From the NCBI GenBank assembly GCA_030268105.1, contig BSDZ01000022.1, positions 1,591,001 through 1,655,000 of the forward strand: a DNA stretch of 64,000 bases, written 5' to 3'. The DNA comes from Volvox africanus. Lineage: Eukaryota > Chlorophyta > Chlorophyceae > Chlamydomonadales > Volvocaceae. Each line of letters begins with the position of its first letter. The first letter of the stretch is position 1. The notes below the pieces were generated by a model, which saw only the letters and a program-made list of their open reading frames with translations, had not been told where the DNA came from and made no database searches. Shown here piece by piece: positions 11,711-24,211 of this stretch. Both the position numbers and the translations under genes were made by a program.

Positions 11711-12547
11711 TGTTGTGCCACGGTTCATTTCCCGCCGATGCGTAGGTCAATGCGACGCTACAAGGCGATGTGCTGACTTGATGAATGCATGATGACCATG
11801 AATGAACTTGCATGAATAGAAATGTATTTGCATACATTTGCATATGATTAGCATATTAATGCTATGCATCGCGACACATTGCATCACCACTGATATGCCT
11901 AACATATGCAATGCTCAGAGAAGCACAGGTGCGCGGCATGCTCATGTCATGTACTGTTAAGTAATATTATTTGCTATAATATTACATTGTTGCGGCATGC
12001 TTTGCGAGCACCGCACTAGTCGCGATGAATGCCATGCAACCGAATATTGCTATTCGGACCCTTGCATCATTCTAATGCCGGAAAGGCTTATTGGTTGTTA
12101 TACGTGGATATCGCAGATACGCAGTAGGGTTTGCCGCACTTAGGGTTGGCCTCCTAGTGTGGATTGTACGGCGTAGAGATATCGTGAGTATAACAGATGC
12201 GAGGACAGCTAAGTAGAGAAGAAGAAAAACATTCTTATGCCTATGGAACACTCGTGTGTTCAACTCAACTATTGCTAGTTGCTCTATTATCTTAGCCTGA
12301 GCTAAGCCTGAACTTCGCTTATCAATGCCGCGTGATGAACGCTTGCTTCCGGTGCTGACGACGATCGCGTCCCTGCATTGCTTTTTGAATATATGATTGT
12401 AAGTTATATCTCTCCTTGCTCTGAAGTCTTCCGCTGTCTCTGTTTGCTCTCGATTGCCTTGCTGTACTTGCAAGTGCTTGTGCATCGGTATCGAAAGTCC
12501 CCAGACGTGCAGATACCTATGAGCAAACTCGAAGGAGAGGTACAACA
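11711..12547 (+). repeat. Family-A LTR (837 bp), unit 2
   Basis: Copy of the LTR at 6354-7190 with the same TG and CA ends. It is followed at 12548 by minus-strand integrase at the same base as in unit 1. Confidence 0.92.
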
Positions 12548-13532
12548 CGACCAGCATAATTGCGCAACATATCACCCAACGTGCGGTTTGTGCGTTCGGT
12601 TTGACCATCAGTTTGCGGATGGTACGCTGTGCTCAGGTTGACGTGCATGCCAACTAGCTTGCAGAGCGCTTCCCAAAACTTAGACGTGAACTGCCCACGG
12701 CGGTCGGAGATCACGTTTTTGGGAACACCGTGTAACCGAACCACATTGTCGAAAAACAAGCATGCCGTTTGCTCAGCCGTGCAGGACGATGTGCATGGTG
12801 CTAGGTGGACCATCTTAGTCAGACGATCGACCATTACGAACACCGCATCATATCCCCCCTCAGTTTTGGGCAGCACGACTACGAAGTCCATGGAAACACT
12901 TTCCCAAGGCGCATCCGGGACAGGCAACGACTGCAACAACCCATGACCCTTACCGGACAAAGCCTTATGCACTGGCACAGACTGCATGTCTGTACGAAGT
13001 TCGCCGCATCTTTAGCCAAGCGAGACCACCAGAATGAACGTTGCACCAACTCGACCAACCGCTTGCTACCAGGGTGTCCTGCTAACGGGTCCTCGTGGAA
13101 CCGTGCAAGGATATCGTAGCGTAGCACGTCGTCGTTCGGAACGACGATTTGCGTAGCTACACCCTCCGTCCGTAGCCAAAGGCCATTCTGCTTACGAAGG
13201 TATTCCACATTAGCCAGCTCCGAGAACCAGGCGTCTGTGTTGTAGGCAACCTTCAACCGCTCCGTGAGGTCCGTCACGATCGGCACCTCCTCGTTACGCG
13301 GTCACAAGATGGGCGCTGCCAAAATTGCAGCGTGTAGCGACGGATGTCGACTGAGAGCATCGGCAATATTAAGTTTACCGGCAATGTACTCCCAGGTGCA
13401 GTCGAACCTAGCTAGGTATTCCATCCACCTAGCCTGCCTGCGGTTCAATGTCGGAATGCTTTGCAAAAACGTTAGGGGCTTGTGGTCAGTCTTTAAAGTA
13501 AATGGGTGTCCCTCGAGGTAACAGCGCCATTC
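12548..13532 (-). pseudogene. pol: Family-A pol 3' half (integrase), unit 3
   Basis: Third copy. It shares GTCACGATC (about 13274) with unit 4, against GTCGCGATC in units 1-2, so units 3 and 4 are closest relatives here. The RNaseH stop and the CQRNK frameshift are retained. Confidence 0.9.
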
Positions 13533-14783
13533 CTATAAAGCATGCAGCACTGCCAGAAGCTCCTGTTCCCCGGTGGTGTAGTGAATCTCCGCACCAGAAA
13601 ACGTCTTACTCGTGAAGGCGATCGGTCGACCTTCCTGTAACAATACAGCGCCGCTTCCATACACTGAGGCATCAGAAACAACCTCCACACGAAACGGCAA
13701 CGAGTAGTCAGGGAACGCGAGGGTGACATCTTCAGCAACGGTTCGCTTGAGCTCTTCGAATGCCCGCTGGCATTGCGACGTCCATGACTCGAGCGAAACG
13801 AAAACGCCTTTGCGAGTTAAATTAGTAAGCGGGGCCGCAATGATGGAGTATTTTTCAATGAACTTTCGGAAATAATTGGTCAAGCCAAGGAACTTACGCA
13901 GCTCCGTGAGGTTCTGAGGCGCGGGCCAATCGCAAACCACAGCGACCTTCCGCGGGTCCATCTTCACACCAGTGGCCGACAGAATGTGGCCCAAATACTC
14001 TACCTGAGGCTGCGCCCAAAAGCATTTGGTGCGTTCAGCAAAAAATTGCTCCCGCCTCATCACATCGAGCACGAGCTGAAGATGCTCCAAGTGCTCCTCG
14101 CGCGTCTTAGAATAAACCAAGATGTCATCCAGGTAGCAAACAACGAACCTGTCGATAAACGGCCTAAACATGCGGTCCATAACCGCCTGAAACGTCGCAG
14201 GGGCATTAGTCAACCCAAACGATAGGACCGTATACTCGAAATGACCGAAGGGAGTCCAAAAAGCGGTTTTCGGAATATCAGAGGCAGCGATGCGGATCTG
14301 ATTATAGCCCTGTTGCAAGTCAATCGAGGAAAAATAAGCCGAGCCCTTCAGCTTATCCAACAGGTCGTCAACGCGTGGCAAAGGGTAGCGATTCTTCACC
14401 ATGCTCACATTCAACCCCCGATAATCGATGCACATGCGCAAGGTCCCATCCTTCTTACCGACAAACAAAATCGGTGCAGAATACGGGGATGTGCTGGGGC
14501 GTATCATACCCTTTGCAAGCAAATCCGTCACCTGGCACTTCACCTCATCCAGCTCCAATGGACTCAACCTGTACATTGGCCGGGCCACAGGCTGCGCTCC
14601 AGGCATGAGAGGGATTGTGTGATCAACAGGATGCATAGGTGGCAGCCCAGGGATATCTTTGAAGACGTCCTCATACTGCGACAGTAGGGCCTCAAGCTCA
14701 GGATCCACAGAAGTCTGCTCGGTGGTGGCACTGCAGCACACCCGTGGCCTCAAAAGCAGTCCGTGGGCACCCTTCCGTAACAA
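13533..14783 (-). pseudogene. pol: Family-A reverse transcriptase/RNaseH ORF, unit 3
   Basis: A 416-codon RT/RNaseH frame like 2817-4067. A private change (CGC to TGC on the minus strand, about 14538) turns KRQVTD into KCQVTD. The active site YLDD and the premature RNaseH stop are unchanged. Confidence 0.92.
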
Positions 14784-14822
14784 ACAGACAGCTTCCTTAC
14801 GCCTGACTAGCTCCTGTTCGAT

Positions 14823-15857
14823 TCACGCGGCCATTGTGGTCACGGCGAAATTAACCATAGGCACCGCCTCAGCTTTGCCCCCCTCAGGTGTGACATTCTC
14901 GAACGACAGGAAAGGTACCTTAATCAACAGAGTACCCTTGCACAATTGCAGGGTTGCGGTCTCCATGTCGATGCGCGCGTGGTACTGTCGTAATGTCGCA
15001 GACCCCATTATGTACGGTGCAGTCTCTGCTAAGCCCTGCAGCATGTACGGCCGGGTCACAACATGCAGAGGGCCTAACGATAGGCTAAGGGTGATCCTGC
15101 CCACGATGGGATGCTTACCCCCGTCAGCAAGGGTAACCTGTGGACAATCAGACGACTCTAGGGTCAACCCCAGCGCATTCACCTCTGCGGCAGAGATGAA
15201 GTCGTCGCTGGCACCGGTGTCAACGAGTGCCTTCAGGGTACGGCCATTTAGACCGATCTGAATCACCGGGACACGGTTATCTACGAGCGACTGCCCAGCA
15301 GATAACGTCAGTGCACTTAGGGCGGGTTCGGAACTTACGGAACCCTCATCAGGAGCTTCGTACCAAACGTCAACCGAGTAGGATGTTCCTGGCCACGGAG
15401 CCAGCATACCCTCCCAATCCACACCGTTAAACAAAACGGTGCCCAGCTCGAACCGGTGGACACACCGCATACCCCTTAACGATGCCTCTGCCTTGCGCCG
15501 ACAGAAAGCAGGGAGTAATACACATGCGGCGGTGCCCGGATATTGACGCCTACATCTCCTGTACACGGCCAACTGTTCCGACATCTCACGCAGAGACAAG
15601 GGGATGAACAAAACCACGTGGTTTGACAGATCGATAGACGACAGGGGATGGCGTGGTGTAAACAGATTACACAGCGGATCGAAGCAGAGAAGTCCCGTGC
15701 GTCCGTCAAGCGTGATGCGTCGCGCAATGACTCGCTCGATGTGTCCAAGTACGCAAGGCAACAATGCCTTCATGGCTGGCCGTAAGGATGACCACCGACT
15801 ACGTGTTAGTTCAGAAATCCCGGGTTGTGCCCCCACCACAGGAACCCGGGCAAACCC
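14823..15857 (-). pseudogene. pol: Family-A protease region, unit 3
   Basis: Like 4107-5141, with [10 protein letters not shown], the frame uninterrupted up to the shared TGA at 14823-14825. It reads [10 protein letters not shown] where unit 1 has GGKHPSVGRI. Confidence 0.88.
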
Positions 15858-16082
15858 CTATTTCGGCTTAGGACCCAATGGCGGCAGCAACGGACAATCC
15901 TTGGTAGGATGGCTCTCCGCGCACCGTAGGCAAACATTGGCCCCTTTCCGACGTTCGAACTCGGATCGATTGCAATTCCATTTTGGCATCAACGGGTCAT
16001 CTGTGCGTTCATCAAGACAGCACTTCGCCTCGTAGCATCACATCGACCTACACATCGGCGGGAAACGAACCGTAGCACAACA
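15858..16082 (-). pseudogene. gag: Gag zinc-knuckle end fused to 79-bp LTR piece, unit 3
   Basis: UAG at 15858-15860, zinc-knuckle codons 15861-16003, LTR start fragment 16004-16082. Structure is as in units 1 and 2. Confidence 0.85.
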
Positions 16083-17069
16083 ATATCCCCGCACTTCCAC
16101 CTTGTCCTGTTGTTTGTACAATCCCTCTGTTCTCTGAAGCGCTCCCAAGTGTAAGGTTGAGCAGCAGTAAGAGACAGAAATGCTACAAAGGGTATGATTG
16201 TTGCCCCACACATCCTCCTACTCTGCACTGATAATACTTGTCGGTATCCTGAGCATGTGTACTGCCTACCGGGCTTGAATGCGAATGCTGTTGAAATCGC
16301 GACCCTTTGTATGCGCGTTGATAACCTGTTCGATACGCTGAATGTTCAGCTTATGTCTCCTCAATTGACTCGCAACAGGGCTGCAATCAGACTGGCATCA
16401 CTGCCTCTGATATTTCGAAAATTGTTTTTCGAAATCCCTTTGGTCAATTTGAGTATACGGCCGTGTTGCTTGGGATTTGACTAATGCCCCACAACACTTT
16501 AAGCAGATGTGAACCGCATGCTCAGGCCGTTCGTCGACAGGTTTTTGTTGTATGTTACTTGGATGACATCTTGGTTCATCCCAAACGGTGCGATGGAGCA
16601 CTTGGAGCATCTGTGGCTCATGTTCGATGTGATGAGGCAGAAGCAATTGTTTGCTAAACGCGCCAAATGCTTTGGGTGCAGCCTCAGGTGGAGTATTTGG
16701 GCCACGTTGTATTGGCCACTGATGTGAAAATGGATTCGCGGAAGGTCGCCATGGTTCATGTCTTGGCCTGTGCCTCAGAACCTCTTGGGACTGCGTAGTT
16801 CCCAGGCTTGACCAAGTATTTCCGGAAGCCCATTGAAAATTACTCCATTCTTATGACTTGCAAACTTGACCCGCAAGGGATGTTCATTTTGTTCAAGTCA
16901 TCGAAGTGCCGACGGGCATTCAACGAGCTCAATCGAACCGTCACTGATGATATTATCCTTGCCATACCCAATTACTCGTTGCTTTTCCATGTGGAGGTTG
17001 TTGTTGATACCTCAGTTAATGGAAGCGACGCTAGGCAGCGAGGACGCTGCATGCGGGAGGGGGGATAAT
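16083..17069 (+). pseudogene. pol: Strongly decayed family-A pol, unit 3
   Basis: Third copy of the decayed plus-strand RT remnant, ending with the polypurine tract before the LTR at 17070. Confidence 0.85.
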
Positions 17070-17906
17070 TGTTGTGCCACGGTTCATTTCCCGCCGATGC
17101 GTAGGTCAATGCGACGCTACAAGGCGATGTGCTGACTTGATGAATGCATGATGACCATGAATGAACTTGCATGAATAGAAATGTATTTGCATACATTTGC
17201 ATATGATTAGCATATTAATGCTATGCATCGCGACACATTGCATCACCACTGATATGCCTAACATATGCAATGCTCAGAGAAGCACAGGTGCGCGGCATGC
17301 TCATGTCATGTACTGTTAAGTAATATTATTTGCTATAATATTACATTGTTGCGGCATGCTTTGCGAGCACCGCACTAGTCGCGATGAATGCCATGCAACC
17401 GAATATTGCTATTCGGACCCTTGCATCATTCTAATGCCGGAAAGGCTTATTGGTTGTTATACGTGGATATCGCAGATACGCAGTAGGGTTTGCCGCACTT
17501 AGGGTTGGCCTCCTAGTGTGGATTGTACGGCGTAGAGATATCGTGAGTATAACAGATGCGAGGACAGCTAAGTAGAGAAGAAGAAAAACATTCTTATGCC
17601 TATGGAACACTCGTGTGTTCAACTCAACTATTGCTAGTTGCTCTATTATCTTAGCCTGAGCTAAGCCTGAACTTCGCTTATCAATGCCGCGTGATGAACG
17701 CTTGCTTCCGGTGCTGACGACGATCGCGTCCCTGCATTGCTTTTTGAATATATGATTGTAAGTTATATCTCTCCTTGCTCTGAAGTCTTCCGCTGTCTCT
17801 GTTTGCTCTCGATTGCCTTGCTGTACTTGCAAGTGCTTGTGCATCGGTATCGAAAGTCCCCAGACGTGCAGATACCTATGAGCAAACTCGAAGGAGAGGT
17901 ACAACA
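17070..17906 (+). repeat. Family-A LTR (837 bp), unit 3
   Basis: Third copy of the element-I LTR, followed at 17907 by the partial fourth unit. Confidence 0.92.
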
Positions 17907-19647
17907 CGACCAGCATAATTGCGCAACATATCACCCAACGTGCGGTTTGTGCGTTCGGTTTGACCATCAGTTTGCGGATGGTACGCTGTGCTCAGGTTGA
18001 CGTGCATGCCAACTAGCTTGCAGAGCGCTTCCCAAAACTTAGACGTGAACTGCCCACGGCGGTCGGAGATCACGTTTTTGGGAACACCGTGTAACCGAAC
18101 CACATTGTCGAAAAACAAGCATGCCGTTTGCTCAGCCGTGCAGGACGATGTGCATGGTGCTAGGTGGACCATCTTAGTCAGACGATCGACCATTACGAAC
18201 ACCGCATCATATCCCCCCTCAGTTTTGGGCAGCACGACTACGAAGTCCATGGAAACACTTTCCCAAGGCGCATCCGGGACAGGCAACGACTGCAACAACC
18301 CATGACCCTTACCGGACAAAGCCTTATGCACTGGCACAGACTGCATGTCTGTACGAAGTTCGCCGCATCTTTAGCCAAGCGAGACCACCAGAATGAACGT
18401 TGCACCAACTCGACCAACCGCTTGCTACCAGGGTGTCCTGCTAACGGGTCCTCGTGGAACCGTGCAAGGATATCGTAGCGTAGCACGTCGTCGTTCGGAA
18501 CGACGATTTGCGTAGCTACACCCTCCGTCCGTAGCCAAAGGCCATTCTGCTTACGAAGGTATTCCACATTAGCCAGCTCCGAGAACCAGGCGTCTGTGTT
18601 GTAGGCAACCTTCAACCGCTCCGTGAGGTCCGTCACGATCGGCACCTCCTCGTTACGCGGTCACAAGATGGGCGCTGCCAAAATTGCAGCGTGTAGCGAC
18701 GGATGTCGACTGAGAGCATCGGCAATATTAAGTTTACCGGCAATGTACTCCCAGGTGCAGTCGAACCTAGCTAGGTATTCCATCCACCTAGCCTGCCTGC
18801 GGTTCAATGTCGGAATGCTTTGCAAAAACGTTAGGGGCTTGTGGTCAGTCTTTAAAGTAAATGGGTGTCCCTCGAGGTAACAGCGCCATTCCTATAAAGC
18901 ATGCAGCACTGCCAGAAGCTCCTGTTCCCCGGTGGTGTAGTGAATCTCCGCACCAGAAAACGTCTTACTCGTGAAGGCGATCGGTCGACCTTCCTGTAAC
19001 AATACAGCGCCGCTTCCATACACTGAGGCATCAGAAACAACCTCCACACGAAACGGCAACGAGTAGTCAGGGAACGCGAGGGTGACATCTTCAGCAACGG
19101 TTCGCTTGAGCTCTTCGAATGCCCGCTGGCATTGCGACGTCCATGACTCGAGCGAAACGAAAACGCCTTTGCGAGTTAAATTAGTAAGCGGGGCCGCAAT
19201 GATGGAGTATTTTTCAATGAACTTTCGGAAATAATTGGTCAAGCCAAGGAACTTACGCAGCTCCGTGAGGTTCTGAGGCGCGGGCCAATCGCAAACCACG
19301 GCGACCTTCCGCGGGTCCATCTTCACACCAGTGGCCGACAGAATGTGGCCCAAATACTCTACCTGAGGCTGCGCCCAAAAGCATTTGGTGCGTTCAGCAA
19401 AAAATTGCTCCCGCCTCATCACATCGAGCACGAGCTGAAGATGCTCCAAGTGCTCCTCGCGCGTCTTAGAATAAACCAAGATGTCATCCAGGTAGCAAAC
19501 AACGAACCTGTCGATAAACGGCCTAAACATGCGGTCCATAACCGCCTGAAACGTCGCAGGGGCATTAGTCAACCCAAATGATAGGACCGTATACTCGAAA
19601 TGACCGAAGGGAGTCCAAAAAGCGGTTTTCGGAATATCAGAGGCAGC
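17907..19647 (-). pseudogene. pol: Family-A pol, 3' part of element F / unit 4
   Basis: The integrase-RNaseH-RT segment of the fourth unit, with an RT open frame 18892-19572 continuing to 19647. It is interrupted by element B1 in the codons for QIRIAASDIPK. The right-hand half resumes at 33597 after the duplicated GCAGC. Up to about 19578 the left half matches the tandem units. The right half of F (33597 onward) differs from the units at many positions, so the array sequence has replaced the original left end of F. Confidence 0.88.
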
Positions 19648-20462
19648 TGTTGTATCCTTCCTTCTTTAATCATGTATTAGCTCTGCACGTCTATGTGTTA
19701 GCTGCGTGCGTACCAAGCTTACGAACAGCAAGGCAAGCCAATGCGAATAGTAGACAGCGGAAGACTCAATAGCAAGGAAGGATTCAACTTACAATGTTCT
19801 TCAGTTACAGAATTACAGTCTGCCGTCAGACACCGTGGGCAATGTTCATCACTCGGCTGCAGATGGAATGCTAGAATAGCTCAGGCCGAATATAAATGAT
19901 TATATCGTATGTATGCGTATCGGATAGAGTTAAGTACTTGAATACTTGGTCCAAAGTTAGCGTCGAGCCGACTTCGGTCTCTAGGCGGCCGTCCTCGCAC
20001 CTATCACGTCGCGATACCGATGTGCAGTACAGGTCTCACTGGATTACGATCTCAAGTGTGAGTACCTTAGTAATACTGCTCTAAATATCGTGTCGTTCGT
20101 GATATTATTGGATGCAACGCATGCAATATGTGAAGGTCCAAATATCGATATTCGGTTGCCGACCCAACCATCGCAATCGTCGCATTCTTGCATATGCGTA
20201 TGGTTTATGACACAGATGAGGTAATACTATTCAAAGTATTATTACGTGATATAATATGCCAATGGATAGATCGCGCATTAATTATCAGCCTCGAGTCAAA
20301 CATGTTGACCGACAGCGCGATGTCGTGAATGATGATGCGAAATGCCTGATTAGCTAGATATACTCGAGTATATCATGCTAATATGATTGTATTATGCTTC
20401 ATGATATCTGAATGCATTGCGGCCTTCATAAATGTAAACGGTGATTGAACCCGCGTACAACA
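19648..20462 (-). repeat. B1 3' LTR (815 bp)
   Basis: In plus coordinates it starts TGTTGTATCC and ends GTACAACA. The minus-strand polypurine tract lies next to it at 20463-20480. It includes the CGATATTCGG palindrome and AT-rich inverted repeats also present in family A. Confidence 0.93.
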
Positions 20463-20480
20463 ACTATCCCCCCTCCCGTA
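20463..20480 (-). other. B1 polypurine tract
   Basis: On the minus strand this reads GGGAGGGGGGATAGT directly before the LTR. It is the expected primer site for plus-strand DNA synthesis. Confidence 0.85.
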
Positions 20481-20521
20481 TGCAGCGTCCTCGCTGCATC
20501 GAACAGCATCGACTGCAGGGA

Positions 20522-22236
20522 TCATTGGGTTTGCGTGGCACGTAGACGAGCTTCCTCCAACAGGGGCTTCATTTCCAACGAGAAATTACGCATCAGCTCC
20601 CACGAATTATGCTCGCTAGAATAGCCAGTCCACTTGACCAGATATTCATGCACCTTCCGCTTTCATTGTTGTCGACCAATGTGATGAACCCGATAATCCA
20701 GTATGCGTTCCACATCATACACTTTTTGCTTGCCTGCGATCCAGGTCTCGGGACCGGGGTCCATTACTGCAGGGGCATCGGTGTCGTTCGTAACGGGTGC
20801 TGTGCCGTGATAAGGGCGAATTAAAGAAATATGAAATGTGGGATGGATATTCATGTCAGAAGGTAGGGATAGCTCCACAGCTACATTTCCTACCATGCGA
20901 ACAACGGGATATGGACCGATCCAACGAGGTAACAATTTACGGGAACCATCGGCGAGCGAACGCAAGTTCTTAGTGCTCAGTAATACCATTTGTCCCACCA
21001 AAAATGTTACGTCCCGTTTAGATTTATTATAATAGTCCGTCGTCCGTTGTTGTGCCGCGTCCAGGCATGCCTTCGCGTCTGTCATGCGGGATAGGAACGA
21101 CTTGGCAAAGGTTTTAGCCGCAGGGATATTTATCTCCAATTCTCGCCACGCGGGTAGCGCAGGATGAAATCCATAATTCAGAAAGAAAGGGCTTTGACCT
21201 GTAGAGCGGTTAACAGCGTTGTTAAGCGTGAATTCTGCCAAAGTCAGAAACGTATCCCAAACAGAGGGTGTGCGTCCCGCGAAATTCCTCAACATGTCGC
21301 CCAGTGTGCGATTTATGCGTTCAGTTTGCCCATCGGATTGTGGATGATATGCTGTGCTCAAATGAACGCGCATACCGACGAGTTGACATAGCGCTTCCCA
21401 AAACTTAGACGTGAATTGACCACTGCGATTGGATATCACATTTTTAGGAACGCCGTGTAATCGAACCACGTTATCGAAAAATAATCGTGCTGTTTGCTCA
21501 GCGGTGCAAGACGAGGTGCAGGGGCTAAGTGAACCATCTTGGTCAAGCGATCGACCATTACGAACACCGAGTCGTATCCCCCCTCAGTTTTGGGCAGCAC
21601 GACTACGAAGTCCATAGAAACACTTTCCCAAGGGACATCTGGTATAGGTAAAGGTTGTAATAAACCCTGGCCCTTACCGAATAGTGTTTTATTGTGCTGG
21701 CATAAACTGCACCTTTGCACAAAGTTTTCCGCATCCTTCACCACGCGCGGCCACCAGAACAAGCGTCGTACCAGCTCTGCCAATCACGTGCTTCCAGGAT
21801 GTCCTGCCAACGGTCCTCGTGGAACCGCGCAAGAATATTGTAGCGCAAAGCGTCGTCGTTTGGCACGACGACTTGTGTGGTCGAGCCATCCTGCCGTATC
21901 CACAAATCGTTGCGCTTGTGCAAATGTTCCACATTGTTGGGCGAAGCGAACCATGGATCCACTTCATACGCCACCTTGAGTCGCTGCGCAAGGTCCGCTG
22001 CTATCGGCACCTCCTGACTGCGTGAACGAGTAACCGGTGCTGCCAAAATTGCAGCATGTAATGATGGATGTCGACTGAGAGCGTCAGCAATATTAATCCT
22101 GCCGGCGATATACTCCCATGTACAGTCGAAACGAGACAGATACTCCATCCACCGGGCTTGTCGTCGGTTAAGCGTAGGGACACTCTGCAAGAATGTCAGC
22201 GGCTTATGATCAGTCTTCAGCGTAAAAGGGTGGCCC
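20522..22236 (-). pseudogene. pol: B1 RNaseH end, integrase and chromodomain
   Basis: Family-B integrase with zinc-binding region, catalytic core and C-terminal GPY-type region (RWIGPYPVVRMVG). A chromodomain follows (YDVERILDY, then VHEYLVKWTGYSSEHNSWE) and ends at 20522. Frames in use are 20663-21469, 21436-21783 and 21738-22457. One-base losses near 21520 and 21810 and an insertion near 22305 shift the frame. A TGA sits just before KRKVHEYL at about 20668. The chromodomain is thought to steer integration towards marked chromatin. The protein is non-functional as it stands. Confidence 0.88.
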
Positions 22237-23388
22237 TCAAGGTAACAACGCCATTCCTTCAAAGCATGTAGAGCTGCCAACAGCTCCTGCTCTCCGGTTG
22301 TATATATGGGTCTCCGCACCCGAAAACTTCTTACTCGTGAAGGCGATCGGTCGTCCTTCCTGCAACAATACAGCGCCGCTTCCATGCAAGGAAGCATCCG
22401 ATACAACTTCAACACGGAACGGCAACGAGTAATCAGGAAAAGAGAGGGTAACGTCATCGGTGACGATTCGTTTGAGCTCTTCGAATGCCTGCTGACACGT
22501 GGATGTCCAGGCTTCGAGAGAAACGAAACCTCCTTTTTTCGTCAAATTCGTAAGCGGGGCCGCAATAATGGAGTAATTTTTAATAAACTTACGGAAGTAG
22601 TTGGTCAAACCTAAGAACTGGCGTAGTTCGGTGAGGTTCTGAGGCGCAGGCCATTTGCGAACCACAGCTACCTTCCGTGGGTCCATCCTGACCCCAGTGA
22701 CCAACACGATGTGGCCCAAATACTCCACCTGAGGCTGCGCCCAAAAACACTTGGCGCGTTTAGCAAACAATTGCTCCCGCTTCATCACCTCAAGCACGAG
22801 CTCGAGATGCTTCAGGTGCTCCTCACGCGTTTTGGAATATATTAAATTATCATCCAAATAACAAACAACGAACCTGTCGATATACGGTCTGAACATGCGA
22901 TCTATCACTGCTTGAAATGTGGCGGGCGCATTAGTAAGTCCAAACGACAAGACCGTGTACTCAAAGTGACCAAAGGGAGTCCGGAAAGCGGTTTTCGGAA
23001 TATCAGAGGCAGCACTGCGTATCTGATTATACCCTTGTTGAAGGTCAATCGAGGAAAAGTAAGCTGAACCTTTCAGCTTATCGATCAGGTCATCAACGCA
23101 CGGCAAAGGGTAGCGATTTTTATTCGTGGTCGCATTCAAGCCCCGATAATCAATGCACATACGCAGCGTCCCATCCTTCTTACCGACAAACAAAATCGGT
23201 GCAGAATATGGCGATGTGCTGGTCCGAATCATACCCTTTGCGAGCAGATCCCTCACTTGCCGCTTCACCCGCCCAACTTTAGCGGACTTGACCTGTACAT
23301 AGGTTGTGAAACGGGTTGTGCTCGGGCACAAGAGGGATCGTATAGTCAGCAGGGAACATAGGTGGGAGCCCCAAGATGACAAATGCAT
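22237..23388 (-). pseudogene. pol: B1 reverse transcriptase/RNaseH ORF
   Basis: A 383-codon frame with all RT landmarks: [39 protein letters not shown] and YLDD. It continues into RNaseH (DASLHGSGAVLLQEGRP). It is closely related to family A and distinguished by consistent changes such as NLIYSKTREEHLKHLELVLEVMKREQLFAKR. Its start (MHLSSWGSHLCS) is not a real N-terminus but the frame entering from the decayed protease-linker region. Confidence 0.9.
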
Positions 23389-24130
23389 CAGTATAATTTT
23401 GGCAATAGGGGGCTGCGACCTCAGAATCTTTCACAAGAGACTGTGTGGTGGTAGCAATTGATTGCACCCAAGGCCTCACAAGCAATTCATGGGTGTTTTT
23501 CCTTATCATTGATAAGATTGCCTTACACCCCTCAAGCTTGGGTTCTTTATTTCGGTGAACGGACGCCGCTTAACCAACATTAACCACAGGCTCCGCACAA
23601 TTCCGCCCTCCTCTGGTGTGACATCTTGGTACGACAGACAAGGTACCTTAGGCGATAGGTTCCCTTTTGCACAATGGCCAATTGTGCTGGACTCCATATC
23701 GATGCGCGCGCGGTACTGTCGTTATGTCGCGGCACCCAATGTCCCTGTAGTGCTGTCTCCTGGAGACCTTGTTGTACTCATTGGGCCCTAACACACAGAG
23801 GGTCCTTCGACGACTAAGGGTGATTCTGCCCACGATGGGATGCTTACCCTCATTAGCGAGGGTAACCTGAACGCTCAGACGACTATGGGGCCAACCCCAT
23901 AATGCTTATCGCTCTTTGTAATAGCAATAAGGTCGTCAGTGACACCTATAGCGCACGGGTGTCCGAAATTTCAAGGAACAAAATGACTTCATCGTCATTG
24001 GTAGAGTCAAACGTAGTGAACCTCCGCTACGCTCCTGCGACCCACGATGCTCCACAGGTACGGATTCGTTAAGGACGCATATTTACCAGCCATCTGATCA
24101 TCTAATCAACGGCAGTGGAGAGTCTTCTTC
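23389..24130 (-). pseudogene. pol: B1 protease and linker, decayed
   Basis: This aligns with the family-A protease (VTPEEGG, KVPCLSYQDV and GVTDDLI stretches) but is broken into several frames. At the position of the catalytic DTG motif it reads Ala-Ile-Gly-Val-Thr-Asp-Asp-Leu. The codon for the catalytic Asp is GCT (23952-23950). Element B2 also lacks this Asp. Confidence 0.65.
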
Positions 24131-24211
24131 ATGCCAGCATCACTGGGTACAATTAGGAGTAGTAGTGGTCAATACATAAGGCCTAACTCCTCGTCGGGTA
24201 TCAGTCCCTTA

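Larger units (their letters stand above)
1832..19647. repeat. Tandem array of 5.36-kb chimeric retroelement units (3.3 copies)
   Basis: Units are 1832-7190 (5359 bp), 7191-12547 (5357 bp), 12548-17906 (5359 bp) and a partial fourth at 17907-19647, cut by LTR element B1. Each full unit reads minus-strand A integrase-RT-protease-gag end, a 79-bp LTR piece, a decayed plus-strand A pol, then a full plus-strand A LTR. I found only a handful of differences between units. Examples are AATGGG/AACGGG at about 2370 versus 7730, a 2-bp deletion at about 9679 in unit 2, and GTCGCGATC in units 1-2 versus GTCACGATC in units 3-4. The ordered, head-to-tail repetition of a compound segment points to unequal recombination rather than separate insertions. 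An assembly artefact cannot be excluded from sequence alone. Confidence 0.93.

Noticed and set aside
6354..12547. Treating LTRs 6354-7190 and 11711-12547 as the two ends of one element
   Set aside because: The sequence between them contains minus-strand pol and repeats exactly in the next unit. No TSD brackets the pair. The LTRs are copies of one 3' LTR made by tandem duplication.
1832..19647. Reading the repeats as a CRISPR array or satellite
   Set aside because: The period is 5.36 kb and the content is clearly pol and LTR sequence, so this is a duplicated retroelement segment.
23580..23630. One-base difference in the protease-linker (GAGGAGGGCGG) shared by B1 and B2, first read as a shared frameshift
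   Set aside because: The B frame stays open across this point in B1 and matches B2 downstream (EIKNPSL), so it may be a normal family difference compensated nearby.
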